Source of the DNA: an uncultured Eubacteriales bacterium
Lineage (GTDB): Bacteria > Bacillota > Clostridia > Christensenellales > Aristaeellaceae
Reading direction: 5' to 3'
Assembly (NCBI GenBank): GCA_900320085.1
Contig: ONRC01000004.1
Span: forward strand, 19,474 to 83,473
Length of the DNA: 64,000 nt
Shown here: positions 35,127-43,245 of the stretch, in pieces
Position numbering within the stretch: position 1 is the stretch's first letter
Layout: each line of letters opens with the position of its first letter
Notes under the pieces: model-generated
What the model was told of the DNA's origin: nothing
Seen by the model: the letters and a program-made list of their open reading frames with translations, nothing else
The model's database searches: none
Made by a program: the position numbers and the translations under genes

Positions 35127-35708
35127 ATGCAAAGAATCGACGAGGTGTATGAAAGCCTCAAGGAACGGGTGTTCCAGGCGGAATTCAAGCCCAACGAAAT
35201 GATCACCGAGCGGGAGATCTGCGAGCGCTACGGTGTCAGCCGCGTCACTGCGGGGGAAGCGCTGCACCGCCTGTGCCATGAAGGACATCTGACCGCCTAC
35301 CCCCGCACGGGCTACATGGTCACCGCCCTGTCGCCCGCCGACATGGCCCGCTTGAAGCGCCTGCGCCTGGCGCTGGAAACGCTGGTGGTGCGGGTGCTGT
35401 GCGAGGAATGTGGAGAAGAGGGGCTGCGCAGTCTGTATGGCCTGATCGCGGACGACCCCGCATCCGTGGAAAGTCCCAGTGCCGCCAACCGCCGCTTTCA
35501 CATGGGCCTGGCCCGACTGACCGGCGATCCCTACCTGATCGACGCGCTGGAGGGCGTGCTGGGCGCTGCGTCCCGGGTGGAGCAGTATGTGAGCCCGGAC
35601 AAGCAATCCACCTGGCAGGACTGCCACAAAGGCATCGTGGACGCCCTCTGCGCCCGGGACGCCGCATTGGCCGTCCGCCGCCTGACGGAGGATCTGAACC
35701 AACGGTAA
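35127..35708 (+). CDS. GntR family transcriptional regulator
   Basis: A 193-residue regulator. The N-terminal winged helix shows YESLKERVFQAEFKPNEMITEREICERYGVSRVTAGEALHRL, the standard GntR pattern with the recognition helix at VSRVTAGEAL. A helical C-terminal FCD-like ligand domain of about 120 residues follows (MARLKRLRLALETLVVRVL, then RRFHMGLARLTGD). It lies 7 bases after the PLP enzyme and 53 bases before the peptide-binding protein. I infer that it binds the palindrome at 33907-33933 and responds to an amino-acid or peptide metabolite. Confidence 0.88.
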   Translation: MQRIDEVYESLKERVFQAEFKPNEMITEREICERYGVSRVTAGEALHRLCHEGHLTAYPRTGYMVTALSPADMARLKRLRLALETLVVRVLCEECGEEGLRSLYGLIADDPASVESPSAANRRFHMGLARLTGDPYLIDALEGVLGAASRVEQYVSPDKQSTWQDCHKGIVDALCARDAALAVRRLTEDLNQR

Positions 35709-35761
35709 TCACCAGCGCAAGGCTGATGATGATATGTATTTTATTGTAAGGAGGAACCCCC

Positions 35762-37378
35762 ATGAAGCGCATTGTTTCCCTGCTGCTGGCGCTCGTCCTG
35801 ATGATGACCGCCGCCTCCGCGCTGGCCGAAGGCAAAACCCTGACCTGGGCCCGCGGCTATGAATCCACCTCCCTGGACCCCGCCGAATCGGCTGACGACG
35901 AATCCAACAACATCGTGTCCTACCTGACCGAAGGTCTGGTGCGCGTGAAGAACGGCGCGGTGGTGCCCGGCATTGCGGAAAGCTGGGACGCCAACGAAGC
36001 CGGCGACGTGTTCACCTTCCATCTGCGCGAAAGCGTATGGAGCGACGGCACGCCCCTGAACGCCCAGGATTTCGTGTATTCCTTCTTCCGCCTGATCGAC
36101 CCCGAACAGGGCCACTCCCAGTCGGACAGCGGCTTCTGCGTGAAGAACGCCGAAGCGTACATGGCCGGTGAAGCCGCGAAGGAAGACGTGGGCTACAAGG
36201 CCATCGACGATTATACCATCGAGGTCACCTTCGCTTCCGCCGGGCTGGAAAACCTGTTCCTGATGGCGGACAACGGCCTGCGCCCCGTGAAGCAGGCGCT
36301 GGTGGAGGAGCTGGGCGAAGCCTACGGCTCCGACGCGGACAAGCTGCTGGGCAACGGCCCCATGGTGATGGACAGCTGGCTGCATGAAAGCCAGATGGTG
36401 CTCAAGCGCAACGAAAACTACTGGAACAAGGACGAAGTGCAGCTGGATCAGCTGATCGGCATGTGCAACATTTCCGGCGACACCGCCGTGGAAATGATGA
36501 TGACTGACATGATCGACCTGGCCGCCTTCTCCGATCCCACCTACTATCAGCAGCTCTACGACCTGGGCTTTGAGGGCATCACCTACACCAACACCGATCA
36601 GTTCATCCAGATCAACGGCAACGGCAAGACCGAAGCCTCCGGCAAGTTCCTCTCCAACGTGAACTTCCGCCGCGCCCTGTCCTATGCCATCGACCGCACC
36701 GCCCTGGTGAACACCGTGATGCTGGGCCAGACCCCCGCTTACCGCGTGATCGACCCCGACGCCGCCGGCCTGAACGGCAAGTTTGTGGATGAATATCCCG
36801 TGGAAAACCAGATCAACGTGACCGCCGATCCCGCCAAGGCCCAGGAATACCTGACCAAAGCCCTGGAAGAGCTGGGAGCCACCGCGGAAGACATTCCTGA
36901 ATTCAGCATGCTGTGCTTCGACACACAGGGCAACCTGACCAAGCTGCAGGCCGTGCAGGATATGCTGCTGACCAACCTGGGCATCCACTGCGCCATCGAC
37001 CCCCAGCCCATCCAGCAGATGATCGCGAAGGTCTATTCCTCCGACTTTGACTTCTGGACCGGCGGCGTGTCCATCGGCACCGTGGACGCGGCCTCTCCCA
37101 GCGGCGTTTACTCCTACTGGGATGCCAACGACCCCGACGCGCTGTTTGGCTACAAAAATGCCGAATACGCTGCTTTGCTGGACCAGGCTCAGCAGGCCAA
37201 CGATTACAAGACCCGCCTGGACGCCATCGCCGCCATTGAAAAGATCTTCATCGACGAAGTGCCCACCCTGCTCCTGACCTGGCAGACCCAGAACGTGGTT
37301 TACCGTCCCGGCTACACCATCACCAACGTGGACTCCGGCTTCGGCGCGGATCTGGCGTTCGTGCAGGTAGCGGAATAA
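35762..37378 (+). CDS. Peptide ABC transporter substrate-binding protein (OppA/DppA family)
   Basis: A 538-residue SBP_bac_5 protein. The signal peptide (MKRIVSLLLALVLMMTAASALAEG) has a type I site and no Cys, so it is not a lipoprotein. The mature protein has the family pattern TLTWARGYESTSLDPAESADDES, IAESWDANEAGDVFTFHLRE and NGPMVMDSW. It captures oligopeptides for the permease encoded downstream. AAGGAGG lies 8 bases before the ATG. How a soluble binding protein is retained at a Gram-positive-type surface is unclear. The hairpin element at 37389 separates it from the permease genes. Confidence 0.9.
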   Translation: MKRIVSLLLALVLMMTAASALAEGKTLTWARGYESTSLDPAESADDESNNIVSYLTEGLVRVKNGAVVPGIAESWDANEAGDVFTFHLRESVWSDGTPLNAQDFVYSFFRLIDPEQGHSQSDSGFCVKNAEAYMAGEAAKEDVGYKAIDDYTIEVTFASAGLENLFLMADNGLRPVKQALVEELGEAYGSDADKLLGNGPMVMDSWLHESQMVLKRNENYWNKDEVQLDQLIGMCNISGDTAVEMMMTDMIDLAAFSDPTYYQQLYDLGFEGITYTNTDQFIQINGNGKTEASGKFLSNVNFRRALSYAIDRTALVNTVMLGQTPAYRVIDPDAAGLNGKFVDEYPVENQINVTADPAKAQEYLTKALEELGATAEDIPEFSMLCFDTQGNLTKLQAVQDMLLTNLGIHCAIDPQPIQQMIAKVYSSDFDFWTGGVSIGTVDAASPSGVYSYWDANDPDALFGYKNAEYAALLDQAQQANDYKTRLDAIAAIEKIFIDEVPTLLLTWQTQNVVYRPGYTITNVDSGFGADLAFVQVAE

Positions 37379-37388
37379 TTGATTCACT

Positions 37389-37514
37389 GAGGTAGGAGGG
37401 AGGAGGCAGGAAGTAGGAGGTTAATATTGCTTTGTGATCAAGCATCAATAATCAAGATGCGCAATTATAACCAGCAAAACCTCCTACCTCCTACTTCCTA
37501 CCTCTTACCTCCTC
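37389..37514. repeat. Purine/pyrimidine hairpin element, copy 3
   Basis: The left arm (37389-37421) is GGTAGGAGGGAGGAGGCAGG-like and the right arm (37479-37514) is its pyrimidine counterpart, offset by about 8 bases, with most positions paired. The AT-rich loop contains further weak complementarity: TTAATATTGC against GCAATTATAA, and GCATC against GATGC. It sits between the binding-protein and first permease genes, like copy 2. Confidence 0.75.
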
Positions 37515-37530
37515 CGTCGAAAGGCTTCCC

Positions 37531-38448
37531 ATGCTGCGATATGTTTTGAAGCGCGTGGTGATCGCGCTGCTTACGGTGTTCGTGCTGGCCACGGTCACGT
37601 TTTTTCTGTCCAAGCTGCTGCCCGGCGACCCGTTCATGAATGAAAAAATCCCCGTGTCCGTGCAGGAAAAGCAGCGGGCATATTACGGGCTGGACAAGCC
37701 GGTGTTTCAGCAGTATTTCATTTATATGGGCAACCTGCTCCAGGGCGACCTGGGCACGTCCATCAAGTTTGTGGGGCGCAGCGTGCGCGACATCATCGGG
37801 GAGTTTTTCCCGGTGTCCGCCAGGCTGGGCCTGATTGCGCTGACCTTTGCCGAAATCATCGGGCTGCTGTTCGGCATTCTCTGCGCCCAGTACCGCAACC
37901 GATGGCCGGATTACGTGCTGATGGTGTTTGCGATTCTGGGCATTGCCCTGCCCAGCATGGTGGTGGGGCCGCTGATCCGGTATCTGTTCGGCGTACAGCT
38001 GCGCTGGCTGCCCGTGGGCGGCTGGGGCAAAAGCTGGACGCAGGCCATCATGCCCGCCTTCGTGCTGGGTCTGGGCACCATCGCGGGCAACACCCGCTCC
38101 ATGCGCGCCTGTATGCTGGCGGTCATCACCCAGGATTATGTGAAAACCGCCCGGGCAAAGGGCATGTCGCCCCTGCGAGTGGTGCTGAAGCATGAATTGA
38201 AAAATTCGCTGGTGCCCATGCTGGCCAACTTAGGGCCGATGATCGCTGGGGTGCTGATGGGCTCCTTTGTCGTAGAGCAGATTTTTGTCATCCCCGGTCT
38301 GGGCAAGCACTTTGTGAACGCCGTCAGCACCCTGGATTATCCCCTGATCATGGGCCTGACTATTTTCTACGGCGCGTTCCTGGTGGTGATGAACCTGCTG
38401 GTGGACATTCTTTACGGCTGGGTCGATCCCAGGATCAGGGTCAAGTAA
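37531..38448 (+). CDS. oppB: Peptide ABC transporter permease (OppB/DppB family)
   Basis: A 305-residue permease with six helices. The N-terminus MLRYVLKRVVIALLTVFVLATVTFFLSKLLPGDPF is the OppB signature, followed by a long external loop. The coupling motif is RAKGMSPLRVVLKHELKNSLVPM. The C-terminal IFYGAFLVVMNLLVDILYGWVDPRIR is also standard. It partners with the OppC-type gene after 304 bases of repeat DNA. The Opp and Dpp subfamilies cannot be told apart here. Confidence 0.9.
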   Translation: MLRYVLKRVVIALLTVFVLATVTFFLSKLLPGDPFMNEKIPVSVQEKQRAYYGLDKPVFQQYFIYMGNLLQGDLGTSIKFVGRSVRDIIGEFFPVSARLGLIALTFAEIIGLLFGILCAQYRNRWPDYVLMVFAILGIALPSMVVGPLIRYLFGVQLRWLPVGGWGKSWTQAIMPAFVLGLGTIAGNTRSMRACMLAVITQDYVKTARAKGMSPLRVVLKHELKNSLVPMLANLGPMIAGVLMGSFVVEQIFVIPGLGKHFVNAVSTLDYPLIMGLTIFYGAFLVVMNLLVDILYGWVDPRIRVK

Positions 38449-38449
38449 C

Positions 38450-38529
38450 GGTTTTTTTTCTGGGGGGAACCGTTCTTTGGAGCCCAAAGAACGGTTCCCC
38501 CCAGCCCCCCTTCCAAGAAAGGCATAAGG
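38450..38529. repeat. CTGGGGG-type hairpin repeat, copy 2
   Basis: A perfect 20-bp stem (38460-38479 with 38485-38504, loop GAGCC) begins CTGGGGGGAACCG and is preceded by an eight-T run. The tail CCCCCCTTCCAAGAAAGGC then CATAAGG matches copy 1 at 13938. In copy 2 one A has become G in one arm and the matching base in the other arm agrees, so pairing is kept. Confidence 0.8.
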
Positions 38530-38599
38530 GGTATAAATGGAAAGTTTTTACTCAGGATTTTATAAGTGATATTTTTCGTGAAATTGCAGAAGTTTAGAC
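38530..38599. other. AT-rich spacer between two inverted repeat copies
   Basis: This is the centre of the 304-base gap between the OppB and OppC genes. It holds no gene or promoter that I can support. It is flanked by hairpin repeat copies facing each other. Confidence 0.5.
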
Positions 38600-38720
38600 C
38601 CTTTTATGGGTTTCTCGGAAAGGGGTTTGGGGGAAACCGCTCATTGCCTTCCCCTCGCAGGGGAAGGTGGCCCGAAGGGCCGGATGAGGTTTTCAAAGAG
38701 CGGTTTCCCCCAGAAAACTT
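38600..38720. repeat. CTGGGGG-type hairpin repeat, copy 3, inverted, with nested hairpins
   Basis: In reverse orientation the tail (38600-38625, reading CCCCTTTCCGAGAAACCC then ATAAAAGG on the minus strand) and the stem (38629-38642 with 38698-38711, GGGGGAAACCGCTC) are both recognisable. The loop is replaced by two small hairpins: CCTTCCCCT-CGC-AGGGGAAGG (38647-38667) and GGCCC-GAA-GGGCC (38669-38681), then GGATGAGG. This nested motif looks like a separate mobile repeat that landed in the loop. Confidence 0.7.
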
Positions 38721-38752
38721 TTCCATTTTATCCAGGTTAGGAAGGAGTTCCT

Positions 38753-39676
38753 ATGCTGAACCGCAATACCTGCCCCGATTTCACGCCGCTTTCTCCGGAC
38801 GAGCTGACCGGGGAGGAAATGGCGCGGCCTGAAACCACGTATTTCAAGGACGTGTGGCGCAACCTGAAAAAGCGGAAAACCGCCATTGCCAGCCTGGTTG
38901 TGCTGGGGTTGCTGGTGGTGATGGTGCTGGTCGGGCCGATGATGAACGAATATAATTATTACAGCAACGACTATTCCGCCGCCAACCAGCCGCCAAGCCC
39001 TGCGCACTGGTTCGGCACCGACACCCTGGGCCGCGATTTGTGGACGCGGGTGTGGGTCGGCGGGCGCGTGTCGCTGCTGATCGCCATCCTGGCCACGATC
39101 ATTCCCTATGCCATCGGCATGATGATCGGCGGCATTTCCGGCTATTTTGGCGGCAAGGTGGATATGTTCATCATGCGGCTGATCGACGTGCTGATGGGCA
39201 TTCCCAGCCTGATCTACGATATTCTTCTGATCATGGTGCTGGGCAGCGGCAGCATTGCCACGCTGGTGATCGCGTTCACGATCACCGGGTGGCTGGGCAG
39301 CGCGCGGACGACCCGCGGGCTGGTGCTGCAATTAAAGGAGCGGGAATTCGTGATGGCCAGCGCCACCCTCGGCGCGTCGCCGATGCGCATTATCCTGCGG
39401 CATCTGCTGCCCAACACCCTGGGCATCATTGTGGTGGGCATGACCATGACCATCCCCAGCGTGATTTTCGCCGAGGCGTTTTTGAGCTTCATCGGCCTGG
39501 GCATCACCCCGCCGAACCCCTCCTGGGGCCAGCTGATCAAGGAGGCCAGCGAGGTGTTCAAGCAGTATCCCTACCGGTTCATCATTCCCTGCATCTTCGT
39601 GGGGCTGACCATGCTGTGCTTTAACCTGCTGGGCGACGGCCTGCGCGACGCGCTGGACCCGCGGCTGCGGACGTAA
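38753..39676 (+). CDS. oppC: Peptide ABC transporter permease (OppC/DppC family)
   Basis: A 307-residue permease with the OppC N-terminal cytoplasmic segment (ETTYFKDVWRNLKKRKTAIASLVVLGLLVV), the motif HWFGTDTLGRDLWTRVWVGGRVSLLIA and the coupling region ASPMRIILRHLLPNTLGIIVVG. It has six helices and ends LLGDGLRDALDPRLRT as is usual. AAGGAG lies 5 bases before the ATG. It follows the repeat-filled gap and is 13 bases before the OppD-type gene. Confidence 0.92.
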   Translation: MLNRNTCPDFTPLSPDELTGEEMARPETTYFKDVWRNLKKRKTAIASLVVLGLLVVMVLVGPMMNEYNYYSNDYSAANQPPSPAHWFGTDTLGRDLWTRVWVGGRVSLLIAILATIIPYAIGMMIGGISGYFGGKVDMFIMRLIDVLMGIPSLIYDILLIMVLGSGSIATLVIAFTITGWLGSARTTRGLVLQLKEREFVMASATLGASPMRIILRHLLPNTLGIIVVGMTMTIPSVIFAEAFLSFIGLGITPPNPSWGQLIKEASEVFKQYPYRFIIPCIFVGLTMLCFNLLGDGLRDALDPRLRT

Positions 39677-39689
39677 GGAGGCGGAACGG

Positions 39690-40721
39690 ATGGAAAAGAA
39701 TGAACGTCTCCTGGAGGTCAATGACCTGGCGGTGTCCTTCTTCACCTACGCGGGCGAAGTGCAGGCCGTGCGCGGGATCAGCTGGCATCTGAACCGGCAT
39801 GAAACCATCGCGCTGGTGGGGGAGAGCGGCTGCGGCAAGAGCGTCACCATCCAGACGGTGATGGGGCTTTTGCAGTCCCCCGGCCGGGTCATCGGCGGCA
39901 GCGTGCGGTTTGAGGGCCGGGATATGCTGGCGCTGAACGCCAAGGAGCTGCGGCAGATCCAGGGCAACTGCATGAGCATGATTTTTCAGGACCCCCTGAG
40001 CTATCTGAACCCCACCATGCGGGTGGGGGAGCAGATCGCCGAAAGCTACCGGCTGCATCACAGGGTCAGCCGGGCGGAGGCCGAGGCCAGGGTGCTGGAA
40101 ATGATGCGCCTGATTTCCTTCCCCGAACCGGAACGCAACATGCGGGCGTATCCGCACCAGCTGTCCGGCGGGATGCGGCAGCGCATCATGGTGGCGATGG
40201 CGCTGATCTGCAATCCGCAGGTATTGTTTGCCGACGAGCCCACCACCGCCCTGGACGTGACCATCCAGGCGCAGATTATCGAGCTGATGAACAGCCTGAA
40301 GGAAAAGCTGAATACCGCCATCGTGCTGATCACCCACGATTTGGGCGTAGTGGCCAACATGGCCCAGCGGATTTACGTGATGTACGCCGGGAAGATCGTG
40401 GAACGCGGGTCGGCCCAGGATATTTTTTACCGCCCGAAGCACCCCTACACCTGGGGGCTGCTGGCCTCCGTGCCCCGGCTGGACGCGGAGCAAAGCCGGG
40501 ATTTCCGGTATATCCCCGGCACGCCGCCTGACCTTTTGAACCCGCCCAGGGGCTGCCCCTTCGCGGCCCGGTGCCGCTATGCCTGCCGCGCCTGCGTGAA
40601 CGATATGCCGGAGGAAACGGCCTTTGACAGCCAGGACCATCGGGCGTCCTGCTGGCTGTATCATCCCGGCGCGGAAGCGTTGCTGGCCGCCGCCCAACGG
40701 GAAAGGGGGAATCAGCCGTGA
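39690..40721 (+). CDS. oppD: Peptide ABC transporter ATP-binding protein (OppD family)
   Basis: A 343-residue ATPase. Walker A is GESGCGKS, the signature is LSGGMRQRIMVAMAL, and Walker B is LFADEPTTALD with the switch histidine in THDLGV. The C-terminal oligo_HPY region has HPYTWGLLASVPRLD and four cysteines (CPFAARCRYACRAC) typical of the iron-sulfur or zinc cluster of this family. GGAGG lies 8 bases before the ATG. Its stop overlaps the next start. Confidence 0.93.
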   Translation: MEKNERLLEVNDLAVSFFTYAGEVQAVRGISWHLNRHETIALVGESGCGKSVTIQTVMGLLQSPGRVIGGSVRFEGRDMLALNAKELRQIQGNCMSMIFQDPLSYLNPTMRVGEQIAESYRLHHRVSRAEAEARVLEMMRLISFPEPERNMRAYPHQLSGGMRQRIMVAMALICNPQVLFADEPTTALDVTIQAQIIELMNSLKEKLNTAIVLITHDLGVVANMAQRIYVMYAGKIVERGSAQDIFYRPKHPYTWGLLASVPRLDAEQSRDFRYIPGTPPDLLNPPRGCPFAARCRYACRACVNDMPEETAFDSQDHRASCWLYHPGAEALLAAAQRERGNQP

Positions 40722-41677
40722 GCCAGAGCGTTCTGCTGGAAACGAAGAACCTGCGCAAGACCTTTGAAATCAAGGGCCGCGGCACCCTGACCGCCGTGAA
40801 CGGTGTCAGCCTGACCCTGCGGGAGGGGGAAACCCTGGGCCTGGTGGGAGAAAGCGGCTGCGGCAAAACCACCCTGGGCCGCACCATCGTGAAGCTCTAC
40901 AAGCCCGACGCGGGGCAGATCCTGTATCAGGGCCGGGACATCTGGCAGTTTGGCCGGAAGGAAAACCTGCATTACCGCAAGGACGTGCAGATGATTTTTC
41001 AGGACCCCTACGCCTCCCTCGATCCCCTGTCCGTGGTGTCCACCTCCATTGCGGAGGGGCTGGACATTCATGGTCTGTATCCGGGCAAGGCCCGGCGGGA
41101 GCGGGTGCTGGAGCTGCTGCAGATGGTGGGGCTGAACAAAGAGCACGCCAACCGCTTTCCCCATGAGTTTTCCGGCGGCCAGCGGCAGCGCATCGGCATT
41201 GCCCGGGCGCTGGCGGTGGAGCCCAAGCTGATCGTGTGCGACGAACCCATCTCTGCCCTGGACGTTTCCATTCAGGCCCAGGTGATGAACCTGCTGGTGC
41301 GGCTGCAGCGGGACATGGGGCTGAGCTATCTGTTCATCACCCACGACCTGTCCATGGTCAAGGCGATTTCCGACCGCATCGCGGTCATGTATCTGGGCTC
41401 CATCGTGGAGCTTGCCCCGGCGAACACGCTGTATCGGGAGCACTGCCACCCCTACACAGAAGCGCTGCTCTCCGCCATTCCCCTGCCGGACCCCGACGTG
41501 GAGGCCACCCGGCGGCGCATTCTCCTGAAAGGCGATATCCCCAGTCCGGTCAACCTTGGCCCCGGTTGTCCCTTCGCCAGCCGCTGCCCCCACGCCAAAC
41601 CTATCTGCCGGGAACAGCAGCCCGCGCTGAAAGAGGTGTCTCCCGGACACTTTGCGGCCTGCCATGAGGTGGAGTAA
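40718..41677 (+). CDS. oppF: Peptide ABC transporter ATP-binding protein (OppF family)
   Basis: A 319-residue partner ATPase. Walker A is GESGCGKTT, the signature is FSGGQRQRIGIARAL, and Walker B is LIVCDEPISALD. HPYTEALLSAIPLPDP and a CPFASRCPHAKPIC tail mark the OppF/DppF group. The GTG start overlaps the OppD stop (GTGA). This is the last transporter gene; hairpin copy 4 and the TldD gene follow. Confidence 0.93.
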   Translation: MSQSVLLETKNLRKTFEIKGRGTLTAVNGVSLTLREGETLGLVGESGCGKTTLGRTIVKLYKPDAGQILYQGRDIWQFGRKENLHYRKDVQMIFQDPYASLDPLSVVSTSIAEGLDIHGLYPGKARRERVLELLQMVGLNKEHANRFPHEFSGGQRQRIGIARALAVEPKLIVCDEPISALDVSIQAQVMNLLVRLQRDMGLSYLFITHDLSMVKAISDRIAVMYLGSIVELAPANTLYREHCHPYTEALLSAIPLPDPDVEATRRRILLKGDIPSPVNLGPGCPFASRCPHAKPICREQQPALKEVSPGHFAACHEVE

Positions 41678-41706
41678 TGTTTCCGGCTTCGGGGATAGAC
41701 ATAAAT

Positions 41707-41841
41707 TGTTTAAGAGTTTAGATTGAAGAGTTGTTAAGAGTTCAGATGAATTAGCATTAACAGATAACAAATTGCGTTTATTTAGTAAATGATACATCTT
41801 TACTCTGCACTCTGAACTCTTAACTCTCCACTCCTAAACTG
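41707..41841. repeat. Purine/pyrimidine hairpin element, copy 4
   Basis: The left arm (41709-41747) contains AAGAGTTGTTAAGAGTTCAGA. The right arm (41799-41840) contains TCTGAACTCTTAAC, and most of the rest is complementary with small gaps. The loop is AT-rich and contains AGATAACAAAT, which resembles TGATAACAAG in the loop of copy 1. It lies between the OppF and TldD genes and ends next to the GAAAGGGG ribosome-binding site of tldD. Confidence 0.75.
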
Positions 41842-41853
41842 AAAGGGGTTTCT

Positions 41854-43245
41854 ATGCTGTCAACTGCCACGGCCAACGCTGTTTTCGCTTACGCACTTAG
41901 GGGCGGGGCGGACTTTGCCGAACTGTTTCTGGAGGATCGGGACGACGTATCCATCGACTGCGCCGAGAGGATAAACGAAGTGTCGCGGATGCGCTCCTAT
42001 GGCGCGGGGTTGTATCTGCTGAAAGGAAACAGCGGCGCGTATGTGTATCTGAACGACCTGTCGGAACCGGCGCTGCGCCGGGCGGCGGACGACGCGCTGA
42101 CGCTGATGGGCGCGTCGGGGGAAGGAAACGGAACGCCCCGGCCTTTCACCGTGCTAAACCGGGAAAACCCTTGCCCGGTGATCGTTTCGCCCTCCGAAGT
42201 GGGGCAGGAACGCAAGATCGCCCTCCTGCGGGAGGCGGTGCAGTGCGCCGCCTTGCTGCCGGAGGTGAGCCGGTGCCAGGCGACCTGGTTTGACCGGGAT
42301 CAGCGGGTGATCCTCCTGAACAGTGAAGGCGTCCATGCGGAGGACCGGCGCGTCACTACCCGGATGCGGTTCATTCCGGTGGTGTCCAGGGGCGGCGAAA
42401 CGGCCAGCTCCTTCACGGAATACTGCGCGGCGGCGGGCATGGAGGCCTTTGAAAACGGGAGGCACCTGGAGCAGCTGAAAACCTGCTGCCAGCGTCTGCG
42501 GGGCTCCATCGGCGCGCCGGAAGCGCCCAGCTGCCGGGTGCCGGTGGTGCTGGAAGCGGGGGCGTGCAGCGGCACGTTCTTCCATGAAGCCTGCGGCCAT
42601 CAGCTGGAAACCCGCTCCCTGCAGGAGGGCGGGCTGTTCTGGGATAAGAGAGGCCGGCAAATCGCGTCCCCCAAGGTCACGCTGATTGACGACGGCACAC
42701 TGAAAGGCATGTACGGCTCCGCCCGGTTTGACGACGAGGGGATGGCGCGGCAGCGGAACGTGCTGATCGAAAACGGCATCCTGAAAGGCTTTATGGCGGA
42801 CCGGCTCGGCGCGCGCCGGCTGGGGCTGGAACGCACCGGCAGCGGACGGCGGCAGGACTACGCCCACGCCCCCGGCCCGCGCATGAGCAACACGTTTTTG
42901 GCCGCGGGCACGGATGACGACGACGCCATGATCCGCGATCTGGACGAGGGGCTCTACGTGACCGAAATCGGCGGCGGCACCGGCGGACGGGAGTTTACCC
43001 TGCTGGCCGCCTGCGCCTATTGGGTGAAGAACGGGCAAATCGGCCCCCAGGTAAAAGGCGCGATCCTGGTGGGCCGCGGCGACGAAACCATGCTGAAAAT
43101 CGACCGGGTAGGCCGCACGTTCGTGGTCGAGCAGGGCGGCGGCTCCTTCTGCGGCGCGGATTCCGGCTTCATTCCCACCACCACCTCCGGACCCCGGATG
43201 CGGATTGCCGAAATGGTGGTGGGCGGAAAGGGGGAAAAGCTGTGA
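41854..43245 (+). CDS. tldD: TldD-type metalloprotease subunit
   Basis: A 463-residue protein of the TldD/PmbA family. The zinc motif HEACGH (HExxxH) is at 244-249, and the C-terminal domain has GTGGREFTLLAACAYWVKNGQI and the final GPRMRIAEMVVGG. TldD pairs with TldE to form a heterodimeric protease that cuts unfolded peptides; in enterobacteria it trims microcin B17 and CcdA. The paired tldE gene overlaps its stop. Placement right after a peptide importer suggests that it digests imported peptides. GAAAGGGG precedes the ATG. Confidence 0.93.
   Translation: MLSTATANAVFAYALRGGADFAELFLEDRDDVSIDCAERINEVSRMRSYGAGLYLLKGNSGAYVYLNDLSEPALRRAADDALTLMGASGEGNGTPRPFTVLNRENPCPVIVSPSEVGQERKIALLREAVQCAALLPEVSRCQATWFDRDQRVILLNSEGVHAEDRRVTTRMRFIPVVSRGGETASSFTEYCAAAGMEAFENGRHLEQLKTCCQRLRGSIGAPEAPSCRVPVVLEAGACSGTFFHEACGHQLETRSLQEGGLFWDKRGRQIASPKVTLIDDGTLKGMYGSARFDDEGMARQRNVLIENGILKGFMADRLGARRLGLERTGSGRRQDYAHAPGPRMSNTFLAAGTDDDDAMIRDLDEGLYVTEIGGGTGGREFTLLAACAYWVKNGQIGPQVKGAILVGRGDETMLKIDRVGRTFVVEQGGGSFCGADSGFIPTTTSGPRMRIAEMVVGGKGEKL

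Noticed and set aside
7311..41841. The purine-rich arm always comes first in the direction of transcription in the four hairpin elements
   Set aside because: An inverted repeat with a purine left arm reads purine-first on both strands, so the orientation carries no information.
43020..43241. Upstream extension of tldE into tldD
   Set aside because: The added residues are Arg/Pro/Gly-rich out-of-frame text, whereas GTG at 43242 has a good ribosome-binding site and the usual overlap with the tldD stop.
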